Shown here: positions 19,201 to 28,002 of the stretch, one piece after another | Layout: every line of letters begins with the position of its first letter | Numbering within the stretch: the first letter of the stretch is position 1 | NCBI GenBank assembly: GCA_020544305.1 | Contig: CP058667.1 | Span: forward strand, 186,001-250,000 | Direction of reading: 5' to 3' | Length of the DNA: 64,000 nucleotides | DNA from: Staphylococcus taiwanensis | GTDB lineage: Bacteria; Bacillota; Bacilli; Staphylococcales; Staphylococcaceae | Notes under the pieces: generated by a model | What the model saw: the letters and a program-made list of their open reading frames with translations, nothing else | Database searches by the model: none | Told to the model about the DNA's origin: nothing | Program-made: the position numbers and the translations under genes

Positions 19201-20343
19201 TTATATAAGCATTTTCTTTAAAAGTGAGGTTTTGCGTAATTTTAATTTCTCTAATTTATATCTCTTTTTTAATAAAACTTTATCTAAAGAAAAGAGAAAT
19301 TCACCTATTTTATTTTGCTCATTTTCATCTAGAGGAACAGTTATTTTTTCTTTAGAGAAATCTTTATAGTACAAATGTGGTATAGTACTGCCAATTATAT
19401 ATTTATTAAAATTTATGGTTTTTAAAAAGTAAAATAAAAAATAAATATTTATATTATCAGGTATTATATATCCCATTGTACTTATAACTGATGATTTACC
19501 TTCTCTTAAATTTAATCTTCCTACTCCAGAACCATCTTTAATAATAGAAATGTATTGAGTTTCTATATCATATACATTACTTTGCGCAATTTCTTTAGTA
19601 GCATCATATATTGGATAACCACTAACCACATTATTTTCAATGGAATTCCTAGCATCTCTCTTTGAACTTAAATAATTAGTTATATTATCAATATTTGTTT
19701 TTTTCCAATTAGAGTAAGGCTTGTCTTTATTTTTAAAAACTATATTTTGTGAATATAAGTTTTTGATATAAAAATTCAATTTATATTTTAATAGATGTAT
19801 CTGTTTTTCTTGTAGGAGAATATGTTTATCTATCTTTTCAAATAAGTCACCTATTTTATCTTGTTCTTGACGAGTAGGAAGAAATATTGAAGTGTTTAAA
19901 AAGTTTTTATTATACAATCTTTTAATTGTGCTTCCTTCGATTTTATCCCACTTTACTGTATCGTAAAATTGCTTTAAAAATTTATTGCTAATTTTATTTT
20001 GATGATCTAACCAGATTATATTAGAGTCTTGAAAATATGCTTCTTCACCATCAAATTCAATAGTTTTTCCTATACTACCTGATGCGGAAATTAAGACATC
20101 TCCTTTGTTAGGATAAGGAAATTTCTGCTTATACTCTTCAAAAATTTCTCTTGAAATGAATGAAGTTGGTTTTTTACCAAATGTACTAATTTTATAAAAT
20201 GGAATTTCTCCTTGTTCTGATGTTTGATTTTTATAAATACGCTTATTCATTGCGACTTTTCCTATATCACCTAATGTTAAATGTTGCCAACTCTCAGTGA
20301 ATTCAGGGAATCTGAGTTTTGGAGTATTATGTTGTTCAGTCAT
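19201..20343 (-). CDS. hsdS: Type I restriction specificity subunit HsdS
   Basis: This 380-aa protein sets the DNA target of the HsdMS methylase and the HsdRMS nuclease. It has the staphylococcal start MTEQHNTPKLRFPEFTESW, a first target-recognition domain (~20-160, with GDVLISASGSIGKT), a central conserved helix (LFEKIDKHILLQEKQIHLLK), a second domain (~205-340, with YISIIKDGSGVGRLNL) and a terminal helix (LEKLKLRKTSLLKKM). ATG 20343 overlaps the end of hsdM by eight bases, with GGAG about nine bases upstream, so translation is probably coupled. The recognition domains are more AT-rich than the first ~20 codons and hsdM, as expected where they are exchanged between strains. Confidence 0.92.
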   Translation of the reverse strand: MTEQHNTPKLRFPEFTESWQHLTLGDIGKVAMNKRIYKNQTSEQGEIPFYKISTFGKKPTSFISREIFEEYKQKFPYPNKGDVLISASGSIGKTIEFDGEEAYFQDSNIIWLDHQNKISNKFLKQFYDTVKWDKIEGSTIKRLYNKNFLNTSIFLPTRQEQDKIGDLFEKIDKHILLQEKQIHLLKYKLNFYIKNLYSQNIVFKNKDKPYSNWKKTNIDNITNYLSSKRDARNSIENNVVSGYPIYDATKEIAQSNVYDIETQYISIIKDGSGVGRLNLREGKSSVISTMGYIIPDNINIYFLFYFLKTINFNKYIIGSTIPHLYYKDFSKEKITVPLDENEQNKIGEFLFSLDKVLLKKRYKLEKLKLRKTSLLKKMLI

Positions 20344-21892
20344 TTTTCAACACTCCTAGCTCTTTGAGGTATTCGTTGATTTCTGATTCTACATCGGCGA
20401 TTTCTTTGTCGATGTCTGCGAGTTGTTGCTGAACTTGGTCTAGATCAATTGGTTCTTCTTCTTCAAATGTGTCGACGTATCTTGGGATATTAAGGTTATA
20501 GTCGTTTTCTTTGATTTCATCTAAGGTTGCTATATAACTGTATTTATCAATGGTTTCTCTATTGCGGTAGGTTTCAACGATTTTGTTGACGTCTTCGTCG
20601 GTAAGATGGTTTTGGTTTTTACCTTTTTCAAAAGATTGAGAAGCGTCAATAAACACTACGTCGTCATTCGCTTCACGACATTTCTTAAATACTAGAATAC
20701 TTGTTGGGATACTTGTACCGAAGAATAGGTTAGCAGGTAAGCCGATAACGGCATCTAAATAATTCTTCTCTTCAATTAAGTATTTACGAATGGTACCTTC
20801 TGCTGCGCCACGGAATAAAACACCATGTGGTAAGACTACGGCCATAGTGCCATTGTCATCTAAGTGGTAAATCATATGTTGAATAAAGGCAAAGTCGGCT
20901 TTAGATTTAGGCGCAAGTTTACCGTAGTTACTGAAACGTTCATCGTCTAAGAATGAAGGGTCAGCACTCCAATTAGCGCTATATGGTGGGTTAGCCACAA
21001 CGGCATCAAAGCGTTCTTCATGTACTGCAGGGCTTTCAAGCGTGTCGTCATTTTCGATTTGGAAACGTTTGTAGTTTACGTCATGTAATAACATGTTCAT
21101 TCGAGCTAAGTTGTATGTCGTACTATTGTATTCTTGCCCATAGTATTGACGCACTTTAGCTTCTGCACCAACACGAAGGAGTAGGGAACCAGATCCGCAC
21201 GTAGGGTCGTAAACGCTTTTTAAGTCTTGCTTTCCTGTTGTAACAATCTTAGCTAAGATTGTAGATACTTGTTGAGGTGTGTAGAATTCACCAGCTTTTT
21301 TACCTGCACTTGCCGCGAATTGACCGATTAAGTATTCGTAGGCATCACCAAGCATGTCGATTTCAAGGTCACTATGTACGAATGGTAGTGTTGAAATTTG
21401 AACCATTACTTTTGAGATAAGCTGTGTACGTTTAGCGTTTGTATTACCAAGACGGCTTGATGTTAAGTCCATGTCATCGAAGAGGTGGATAAAATCGTCT
21501 TCACTTTCATGACCGCGCGTAGAGTTTTCAACATTTTTAACGGCATTGCTTAAATCTTCAATTTGGAATGTTTGTTTTTCTATTTCTTTAATTAGGTTAC
21601 TGAATAAGTATTGAGGTTCGATAACGAAACCGATACGTGCGATTAATTCTTTCTCAACGATAGGTTTATATGTATCATTGTTCATGGCTTCTTCATATGA
21701 GATACCGTCTTCTTTAAGTAGGTCTGAAGCGATTTCTTCATTCTTCTCACTTAAGTAACGATAGAAGATTAAGCCTAAGATATAGTTTTTGAATTCATTT
21801 GCGTCCATGTTCCCACGTAAGTCATTGGCGATGGACCATAATTTTCTTTGTAGATCAGCTTGTTGTTGACGTTGTTTTTCTGTCGTTGACAC
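20336..21892 (-). CDS. hsdM: Type I restriction methylase subunit HsdM
   Basis: This 518-aa N6-adenine methyltransferase is closely similar to the SauI-type HsdM of staphylococci: start MSTTEKQRQQQADLQRKLWS, GEFYTPQQVSTILAKIV, SAM motif DPTCGSGSLLLRVG near 230, and catalytic NPPYSANW near 300. The C-terminal coiled coil (QQQLADIDKEIADVESEINE) should contact HsdS. The start is GTG 21892 with AAGGGGG about eight bases upstream. It leads an hsdM-hsdS transcription unit separated from hsdR by a hairpin. With hsdR broken, HsdMS may act as a methylase only. Confidence 0.94.
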   Translation of the reverse strand: MSTTEKQRQQQADLQRKLWSIANDLRGNMDANEFKNYILGLIFYRYLSEKNEEIASDLLKEDGISYEEAMNNDTYKPIVEKELIARIGFVIEPQYLFSNLIKEIEKQTFQIEDLSNAVKNVENSTRGHESEDDFIHLFDDMDLTSSRLGNTNAKRTQLISKVMVQISTLPFVHSDLEIDMLGDAYEYLIGQFAASAGKKAGEFYTPQQVSTILAKIVTTGKQDLKSVYDPTCGSGSLLLRVGAEAKVRQYYGQEYNSTTYNLARMNMLLHDVNYKRFQIENDDTLESPAVHEERFDAVVANPPYSANWSADPSFLDDERFSNYGKLAPKSKADFAFIQHMIYHLDDNGTMAVVLPHGVLFRGAAEGTIRKYLIEEKNYLDAVIGLPANLFFGTSIPTSILVFKKCREANDDVVFIDASQSFEKGKNQNHLTDEDVNKIVETYRNRETIDKYSYIATLDEIKENDYNLNIPRYVDTFEEEEPIDLDQVQQQLADIDKEIADVESEINEYLKELGVLKND

Positions 21893-21978
21893 TGATGTTT
21901 CCCCCTTAATAAATGTAATTATATTGTTTGATATTTAAGTTTTTATATTTTATATCTTATTTTAAATCACAAACTAAA

Positions 21979-22008
21979 ATAAGTTAAGCGGGAAACCGCC
22001 TAACTTAT
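21979..22008 (-). terminator. Terminator hairpin between hsdR and hsdM
   Basis: ATAAGTTAAGCGG pairs with CCGCCTAACTTAT across an AAA or GAAA loop, with one A/C mismatch. On the minus strand it is followed by TTATTTTAG. It abuts the hsdR stop codon and separates hsdR transcription from hsdM. Confidence 0.65.
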
Positions 22009-24792
22009 CAGTTAGCTGCACCATACTTTTCTGTTGTTTCTTGAACGAAGGATTTAACGTTTTCAATCTTCTGGGTACGTACCAGTAAGCCCCCTGTAAT
22101 ACCTTGTTCAACAACGGTGTTATCCAATTGTCCGCTAAATTCATATTCATTAATGACTTCTTTAAGTAGTTCTACTGGATATTCTTTTGAATCTGCGAAG
22201 TCTTGAATTTCTTTTTCTTTGACCTTTTCCTCGAAATTAAAGTAAGCATCTTCAACAACAGCATCTTCATCTAGTTGTGAAATAACTTTATCTAAGAATT
22301 CTCTAATTAATTCGGCTTTTAGGCGAAGTTTATCATCGTCAGCTTTATCCAATAATTGTTTAATTTGATTACGCACGCGCTCAGTTTGTTTTTTATCTGT
22401 TAAGTCAAGGTTATTAAGTAGGTCTAGGATGTATTGAACATTAATTAAATCATTTCTAAGGACTTCGATTTTAAAGTCGATATCTTCTAAAACAGATGTC
22501 TTTTCAGTATTATTGGTTGCTTTGACTTGATCATAAATATTGAGATATTTACTCTTATAATCTTCGTACGTTTGTTCATCAATACCTACCACATCTGTTG
22601 TGAAATAGAATTCGTCGAATGTTTTAAGTCGTTGCATAATACTCGCTAGGGCACGATAAATCATTACAAATTGATACTTGTCTTCTTCACGCTCAAGATC
22701 ATCTACACTGTCTGGTGTAGGGGCAAGTTTGAATAGTTCTTCTAACTCTGACTTGAATTGAGCCAAGATGACATCAAATGATGGACTCAATACGGTATCA
22801 GTATCATTTGTTTGTGAAAAGAGTTCAATGGCTCTATCTGTATTGTCTTTCAAATTTCGATAACAAACGATATTACCGTAAGGCTTCGTTTCTTTCTCAA
22901 CACGATTTGTACGTGAGTAGGCCTGGATTAAACCATGATATTTCAAGTTACGATCGACATATAGCGTGTTTAGCTTCTTGCTATCGAAACCAGTTAAGAA
23001 CATATCGACGACAATAAGGATATCAAGACGTTCGGCTGGGTTACCTTGTTTCACACGTTTAGAAATGTCATTGAAGAACCCATCGAATGAATCGAGTGAA
23101 TAATTCTTGTCGAAGGTCGCGTTATAGTCTTTCATTATTTCGGCAAGTTCATCTTTTGTATGCTTATTATCCGTCTGTTGTTTACTATCTTCATTCGCTC
23201 CGTAAGTGAAAATGGTAGAAACATTTAAATCATGTTTCCCTTCTTCTTTGAGTTGTTTGAAGATTTTGTAGTATTTAATTGCCATAGGTATACTTTGTAC
23301 AGTGAAGATGGAAGTATACATTTGATTACGCGTCTTCTTATAATGGTTATCAAGCATATGTTGTGCTACTAATTTAAGACGGTCGTCAGCCATCCATAGT
23401 TCATTTTCATCGATATTAGCGACATATGTGTCGTCCATCTCGTGTAATTCCTTCGCAAATGTACTGATATATTCCACTGAGAAACCAAGTACGTTGCCGT
23501 CACGAATCGCATCTTTGATGAGGTAGGTGTGTAAACACTTTTCAAAAATATCTGCAGTCGCACGACCATCTTGACTTGAATTCTCTTCAAAGCGAGGCGT
23601 ACCAGTGAAACCGAAATATTGAGCGTTAAGGAAATGTTGTCTAATAAGACGATGCATTTCGCCAAATTGCGTACGATGACATTCGTCTATGATGAAGACG
23701 ACTTTATCCTCTTTATATTTATCCATTACTTTAGCACCAGTCTTAACCGCATTGGACATCTTCTGAATCGTAGTAACAATAAGTTTCTGATAAGGATCAT
23801 CAAGCTGCTTTAAAAGTTTATGTGTATTAACTGTTAAATCAACTGAATCCATTTGGAATTTATTGAATTCTGCGAGTGTTTGACTGTCTAAGTCTTTACG
23901 GTCTACAAGAAAGATGACCTTCTTAATGCCAGGGTCTCTAGATAGAATTTGACTCGTTTTAAATGATGTCAGTGTTTTACCACTACCAGTTGTATGCCAA
24001 ATGTAGCCATTATTATTCGTTTCGGTTGCACGATTAATGAGTGCTTCCACTGCGTATACTTGATAGGGACGAAGCGCCATTAAAAGTTTATCAGTTTCGT
24101 TTGTAATCATATAGCGGCTAATCATTTTGGCCACGCGACAACGGTCGAGGAAGTCTTGGATAAATTCTTTTAAATTGTTAATTCGACGATTGTCTTTATC
24201 GCTCCAATAGAACATAAAGCTTTTGAATATTTCTTTGTCACTATTTGCGTAATAACGTGTTTCCTTCTTATTACTTACAACGAAAAGCTGAATAAAACGG
24301 AACAATCCTCTGTAATTGTGTTTACGGTAACGTTCAATTTGATTAAACGCTTGTGTAATCGCAATACCGCTACGTTTAAGTTCAATTTGAACAAGTGGTA
24401 GACCATTAATGAGAATCGTCACGTCATAGCGACCTTTATATTTATCATCTACTGATACTTGATTCGTAACTTGGAATTTATTTTGACACCAATGTTCCGT
24501 ATCTAAGAAATATAAGTACACCTTTGATTCGTCATCTCTTTCAAGCGTGTAACTATCGCGCAGTTGCATCGCACTTTCAAAGACACTCTTGTCACTAATG
24601 TCAGTCATCAAACGTGCAAATTCCGTAAGAGAGTGGTTTATTATTAAGTTTGTCCATATTTCGTTCATTTAAAATTTGACGGAAATTATTAACCAATTGG
24701 TCATGATTTCTTAAGATTACTCTTTCATAACCCTGAGATTCTAGTTGCTTAATAACTTCATTCTCTAACGCCAATTCACCTTGATAACTCAT
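22008..24792 (-). pseudogene. hsdR: Type I restriction subunit HsdR, frameshifted at a CT repeat
   Basis: The coding sequence of a ~930-aa SauI-like HsdR is present but split. The first 63 codons ([20 protein letters not shown]... to the stop) run from ATG 24792 to 24601. The remainder, from about 24630 to 22008, is in another frame and contains the nuclease core ([20 protein letters not shown]), Walker [17 protein letters not shown] box [11 protein letters not shown] and [12 protein letters not shown]. The break lies at 24628-24633, (CT)3 on the coding strand. Adding one CT unit restores the frame and gives [12 protein letters not shown], the same spacing as the staphylococcal relatives I recall. 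No other break is seen. Restriction would be off as read, unless the indel is an assembly error or a reversible slip. Confidence 0.88.
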
Positions 24793-24940
24793 AACATCAC
24801 CCAGAAAATAGTATTTGGTTTAAATATAGCATAAGAAATTAATCAATAAGAAGTAAAATTTAGGTTTTATAAAACGAAATATGAAATATGTTAAATAAAA
24901 TGGTACTATTTAATTAATAAAAAATTAAATGGGGAAAAAT

Positions 24941-26065
24941 ATGGAAGAATATAAAAAATTTTTAGATGAAATAAATGGTAAAAATATTAACTTTTTAATT
25001 GGTTCAGGAGCTTCAACGGGTATTATTCCGAATTTATGGTTAAAAGGAATTGAAAAAAGTTTCGAAGATTTGTTAGTAGATGAAGACTTAGAAAAATATA
25101 GAAATGAACTTTATTTTATTTGGTTTAATTATTGGGTGGCTAAAACTAGAATTTTAAATAAACCTACTATTCCAAGAGAAGAAGATGTTTACAAAAACTA
25201 CATAGATTTTGTAAATAATCTAATTATATTACTCAACAATGAAGGTTTTGATAGACCTAAAAAAGTTAATATATTTACTACGAATTATGACACTTTATTT
25301 GAACTAGCTTTTGACCATCATAGCAAAAGGGGCGCTATAACTTTTTTTAATGATGGGAGTAGGGGTTTTTTACAAAAATACATATCTTCAGAAAATTTTT
25401 ATATTAATGCCTCTCACACTGGTGTCAGTGAAAGTTTCAGTAGAAACATACCCATAATAAACTTATTAAAAATACATGGTTCTGTAACTTGGAGAAAAGA
25501 TGATGAAAGTGACAATATTGAGGTTTCATTAAACAATAATAACTTTAATAAATTAAAGGTGGAAGCAGATAAATATATAGAAAATGCTCAAGTAGTTAAT
25601 ATAATAGAAAACTTGGACAAGGATAGTTATAATTTCGTAGATTTAAAGAATGATTTAGAAAATATATTTAATGATGACAGTATTGAATTAACTGAATTCC
25701 AAAATTCATATGAAAAACTAAATATTGTTTCACCAACTAAAGAAAAGTTTAAAGAAACTGTTTTTCAACAACATTATTATCAAATGTTAAGAATTTTAAG
25801 TTTTGAACTTGAAAGAAAAGATTCAGTATTAGTAGTTTTTGGTTTTTCATTCGCAGATGAACATATTCGTGAAATTGTTAAAAGATCTATTACTAACCCT
25901 TATTTGAAAGTTTATATTATCTGCTATAGCCAAAAAGGGGAAAAAGATATAAAAGAATATTTAAAAGGTTTAAATAATATAACTTATTGGCCTAATTTTA
26001 ATGATAATTCAAGATTGAAAGGTGATTTTAAATTTCTTAATAACTTAATGAAAGGTTGGAAATAA
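24941..26065 (+). CDS. SIR2-domain NADase of a SIR2-HerA defence pair
   Basis: This 374-aa protein has a SIR2 fold: NAD-binding NFLIGSGASTGIIP near residue 16, the TTNYDTLFELAF motif near 105, the catalytic histidine in LLKIHGSVTW near 175, and VVFGFSFADEHI near 300. In studied SIR2-HerA systems (also called Nezha) the SIR2 partner cleaves NAD+ after phage infection. ATG 24941 has GGGG six bases upstream; ATG 24929 lacks a site. The stop overlaps the ATG of herA (TAATG), so the two are translationally coupled. Sequence is about three-quarters A+T, unlike hsdM/hsdR next door. The gene is divergent from hsdR across a ~150-bp AT-rich spacer. Confidence 0.88.
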   Translation: MEEYKKFLDEINGKNINFLIGSGASTGIIPNLWLKGIEKSFEDLLVDEDLEKYRNELYFIWFNYWVAKTRILNKPTIPREEDVYKNYIDFVNNLIILLNNEGFDRPKKVNIFTTNYDTLFELAFDHHSKRGAITFFNDGSRGFLQKYISSENFYINASHTGVSESFSRNIPIINLLKIHGSVTWRKDDESDNIEVSLNNNNFNKLKVEADKYIENAQVVNIIENLDKDSYNFVDLKNDLENIFNDDSIELTEFQNSYEKLNIVSPTKEKFKETVFQQHYYQMLRILSFELERKDSVLVVFGFSFADEHIREIVKRSITNPYLKVYIICYSQKGEKDIKEYLKGLNNITYWPNFNDNSRLKGDFKFLNNLMKGWK

Positions 26066-27906
26066 TGAAAAATTATAATGATAATTTAGTAGTTGGAGTT
26101 GTTAAAGAAATTAGAGGAACTTCAGTGATTATTAGAATTACTAATACTACAACACAATTATTTCACTTTTATAAAGGAGAAAAGTATTCAGGCGTAATGA
26201 TTGGTACTTTTATAGGCATACAACCAGGTAGGTATACTATAGTTGGAAAAGTAGAAAAAGAATATGCTTATGATCGATTTCAAGATATAGAAAATCAAGA
26301 ATTTTCTAGAGAACGATTCATCAGAGAAGTTGAAGTAAAGATAGTAGGAAGTTTTTTGGGTGAAAAATTTTTTCAAGGTATGGTTGCATTTCCACAGATA
26401 TTTAATAATGCAATTCTCCTTCCTGAAAATTTACATGAAAAAATATATGAAGAAGAAAAAAGAGAAGAACTATCACTTTTACCTTTTGGAAATACATGGC
26501 CAGATAACTATCAATTTAGATTGCAATGGGACGCTCTGTTTAATACTCATATAGCTATATTTGGTAATACAGGTAGCGGTAAGTCTAATACATTAACTAA
26601 AATGTATCATGAATTATTTAATTTGAATAAAAGTGAAAAAGTAAATATTAGCAAATCCAAATTTATATTGATTGATTTTAATGGAGAATACATTGGCAGA
26701 AAAGTAATAAGTACTGATAAACAAGTTTTTAATTTAGGTAATTTAAAAAATGATGGCGACTTTAATAAAATTTATATTCCAAAAAAATATTTTTGGGATG
26801 TTGAGATGCTATCCATAATTTTTGGCGCTACCGAACAAACTCAAAAACCTTTCTTAAAAAGGGTTGTAAATTTCTATATAAAAAACAACGAATTTTCGTT
26901 ATTAGAAACTATTAATTATCATTTGAAAGAAGCTTTTCGCAATGTTTACATGTCGCCAAGTAGAGAAGGATTGAATTTATTAAAATATGTAATTCAATTG
27001 TTAGATTTACAAAATGATGATATATCAGAATGGATAGATTTAACTATTTATAATTCTACTAGTAAAGGTTTTTATAGTAATCACTTTATATTTGAGTGGG
27101 ATCAAGGGAAATTCTGGAACCCTTCTGAAAAAGAAATGCAAAACGAGATCGATAAAATTAATGTACAAAATGATAAACTTTCAGATATAGGTCCTATTAA
27201 GTTTTTACAAATTGTTTCATGTTTTCAAATGATATTTGAAATAAAATATAATCAAATTCAATATGATCACATAGCACCACTACTACAGAGAATTCAATCT
27301 CGAAAGGAAGATATAGAGAGCATTATAGTACTCTCAGAGGAAGAAATTATTTTTAATAATAAAAGTTTGAATATTATTTCTCTTAAGAATGTCAACCAAG
27401 ATCTAAAAATGTTAATACCTTTAATGATTACTAAAATAACATATGATTACAATAAAGAATATAATTTAAAAAAAGATCATATAGTTAATTTAATAATAGA
27501 TGAAGCACATAATATTTTATCTAATAAATCTAATCGTGAATCAGAAAAATGGAAAGATTATAGATTAGAAGTTTTTGAGGAAATTGTAAAAGAAGGAAGA
27601 AAATTTAATTTTTATCTTACAATTTCTAGTCAAAGACCAGCTGACATTTCTCCTACAATAATTTCTCAAGTGCATAATTATTTCATTCATCGATTAGTAA
27701 ATGAAAATGATTTAAAAATGTTAGATAATACAATGTCAACTTTAGACTTAATTTCAAAAGAAAGTATTCCAAATTTAGCTCCAGGACAACTAGTATGTAC
27801 AGGAACATCTTTTAAATTACCATTAATAGTTCAAGTAGATGAACTTCCTAACGAGGTAGCTCCTAAAAGTAAAAGTGCTTTGTTATCAAAAATATGGATA
27901 AATTAA
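26065..27906 (+). CDS. HerA-type ATPase of a SIR2-HerA defence pair
   Basis: This 613-aa ATPase starts with a HAS-barrel-like region (about 1-100), then Walker A AIFGNTGSGKSNTLTK near 168, a Walker B with VNLIIDEAHNIL near 475, and the HerA/FtsK C-terminal signature LTISSQRPADISPTIISQ with FIHRLVNENDLKML near 545. HerA proteins form hexameric rings; in SIR2-HerA systems the two proteins form a large complex that limits phage by NAD+ loss and possibly DNA damage. ATG 26065 overlaps the SIR2 stop; the TTG at 26056 lies within the SIR2 end and is less likely. No nuclease domain is fused. Confidence 0.88.
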   Translation: MKNYNDNLVVGVVKEIRGTSVIIRITNTTTQLFHFYKGEKYSGVMIGTFIGIQPGRYTIVGKVEKEYAYDRFQDIENQEFSRERFIREVEVKIVGSFLGEKFFQGMVAFPQIFNNAILLPENLHEKIYEEEKREELSLLPFGNTWPDNYQFRLQWDALFNTHIAIFGNTGSGKSNTLTKMYHELFNLNKSEKVNISKSKFILIDFNGEYIGRKVISTDKQVFNLGNLKNDGDFNKIYIPKKYFWDVEMLSIIFGATEQTQKPFLKRVVNFYIKNNEFSLLETINYHLKEAFRNVYMSPSREGLNLLKYVIQLLDLQNDDISEWIDLTIYNSTSKGFYSNHFIFEWDQGKFWNPSEKEMQNEIDKINVQNDKLSDIGPIKFLQIVSCFQMIFEIKYNQIQYDHIAPLLQRIQSRKEDIESIIVLSEEEIIFNNKSLNIISLKNVNQDLKMLIPLMITKITYDYNKEYNLKKDHIVNLIIDEAHNILSNKSNRESEKWKDYRLEVFEEIVKEGRKFNFYLTISSQRPADISPTIISQVHNYFIHRLVNENDLKMLDNTMSTLDLISKESIPNLAPGQLVCTGTSFKLPLIVQVDELPNEVAPKSKSALLSKIWIN

Positions 27907-27956
27907 AATAGCAATAATTTATTTACTTTTCTTTAATAATCCATAAATATTCCTCT

Positions 27957-27990
27957 TGTAAGATAGTGGTGTATACACTTTTATCTTACA
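27957..27990 (+). promoter_or_regulatory. 34-bp concentric palindrome before the surface-protein gene
   Basis: Outer arms TGTAAGATA (27957-27965) and TATCTTACA (27982-27990) share their centre with an inner perfect palindrome GTGTATACAC (27969-27978). The site ends right before the GGGGG ribosome site of the surface-protein gene. A possible -35 TTGTAA and -10 TTTTAT with a 17-bp spacer lie inside it, so it may be an operator over the promoter; in RNA it would be a hairpin next to the ribosome site. The regulator is unknown. Confidence 0.55.
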
Positions 27991-28002
27991 GGGGGATTTT
28001 TT

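Noticed and set aside
24601..24792. A separate 63-aa gene in front of hsdR
   Set aside because: Its sequence is the normal N-terminus of HsdR and overlaps the next frame at the CT repeat; it is part of the frameshifted hsdR.
14389..27906. Prophage or integrative element carrying the defence genes
   Set aside because: No integrase, recombinase, structural phage gene, tRNA or clear attachment repeat was found at either edge, so only a defence island is claimed.
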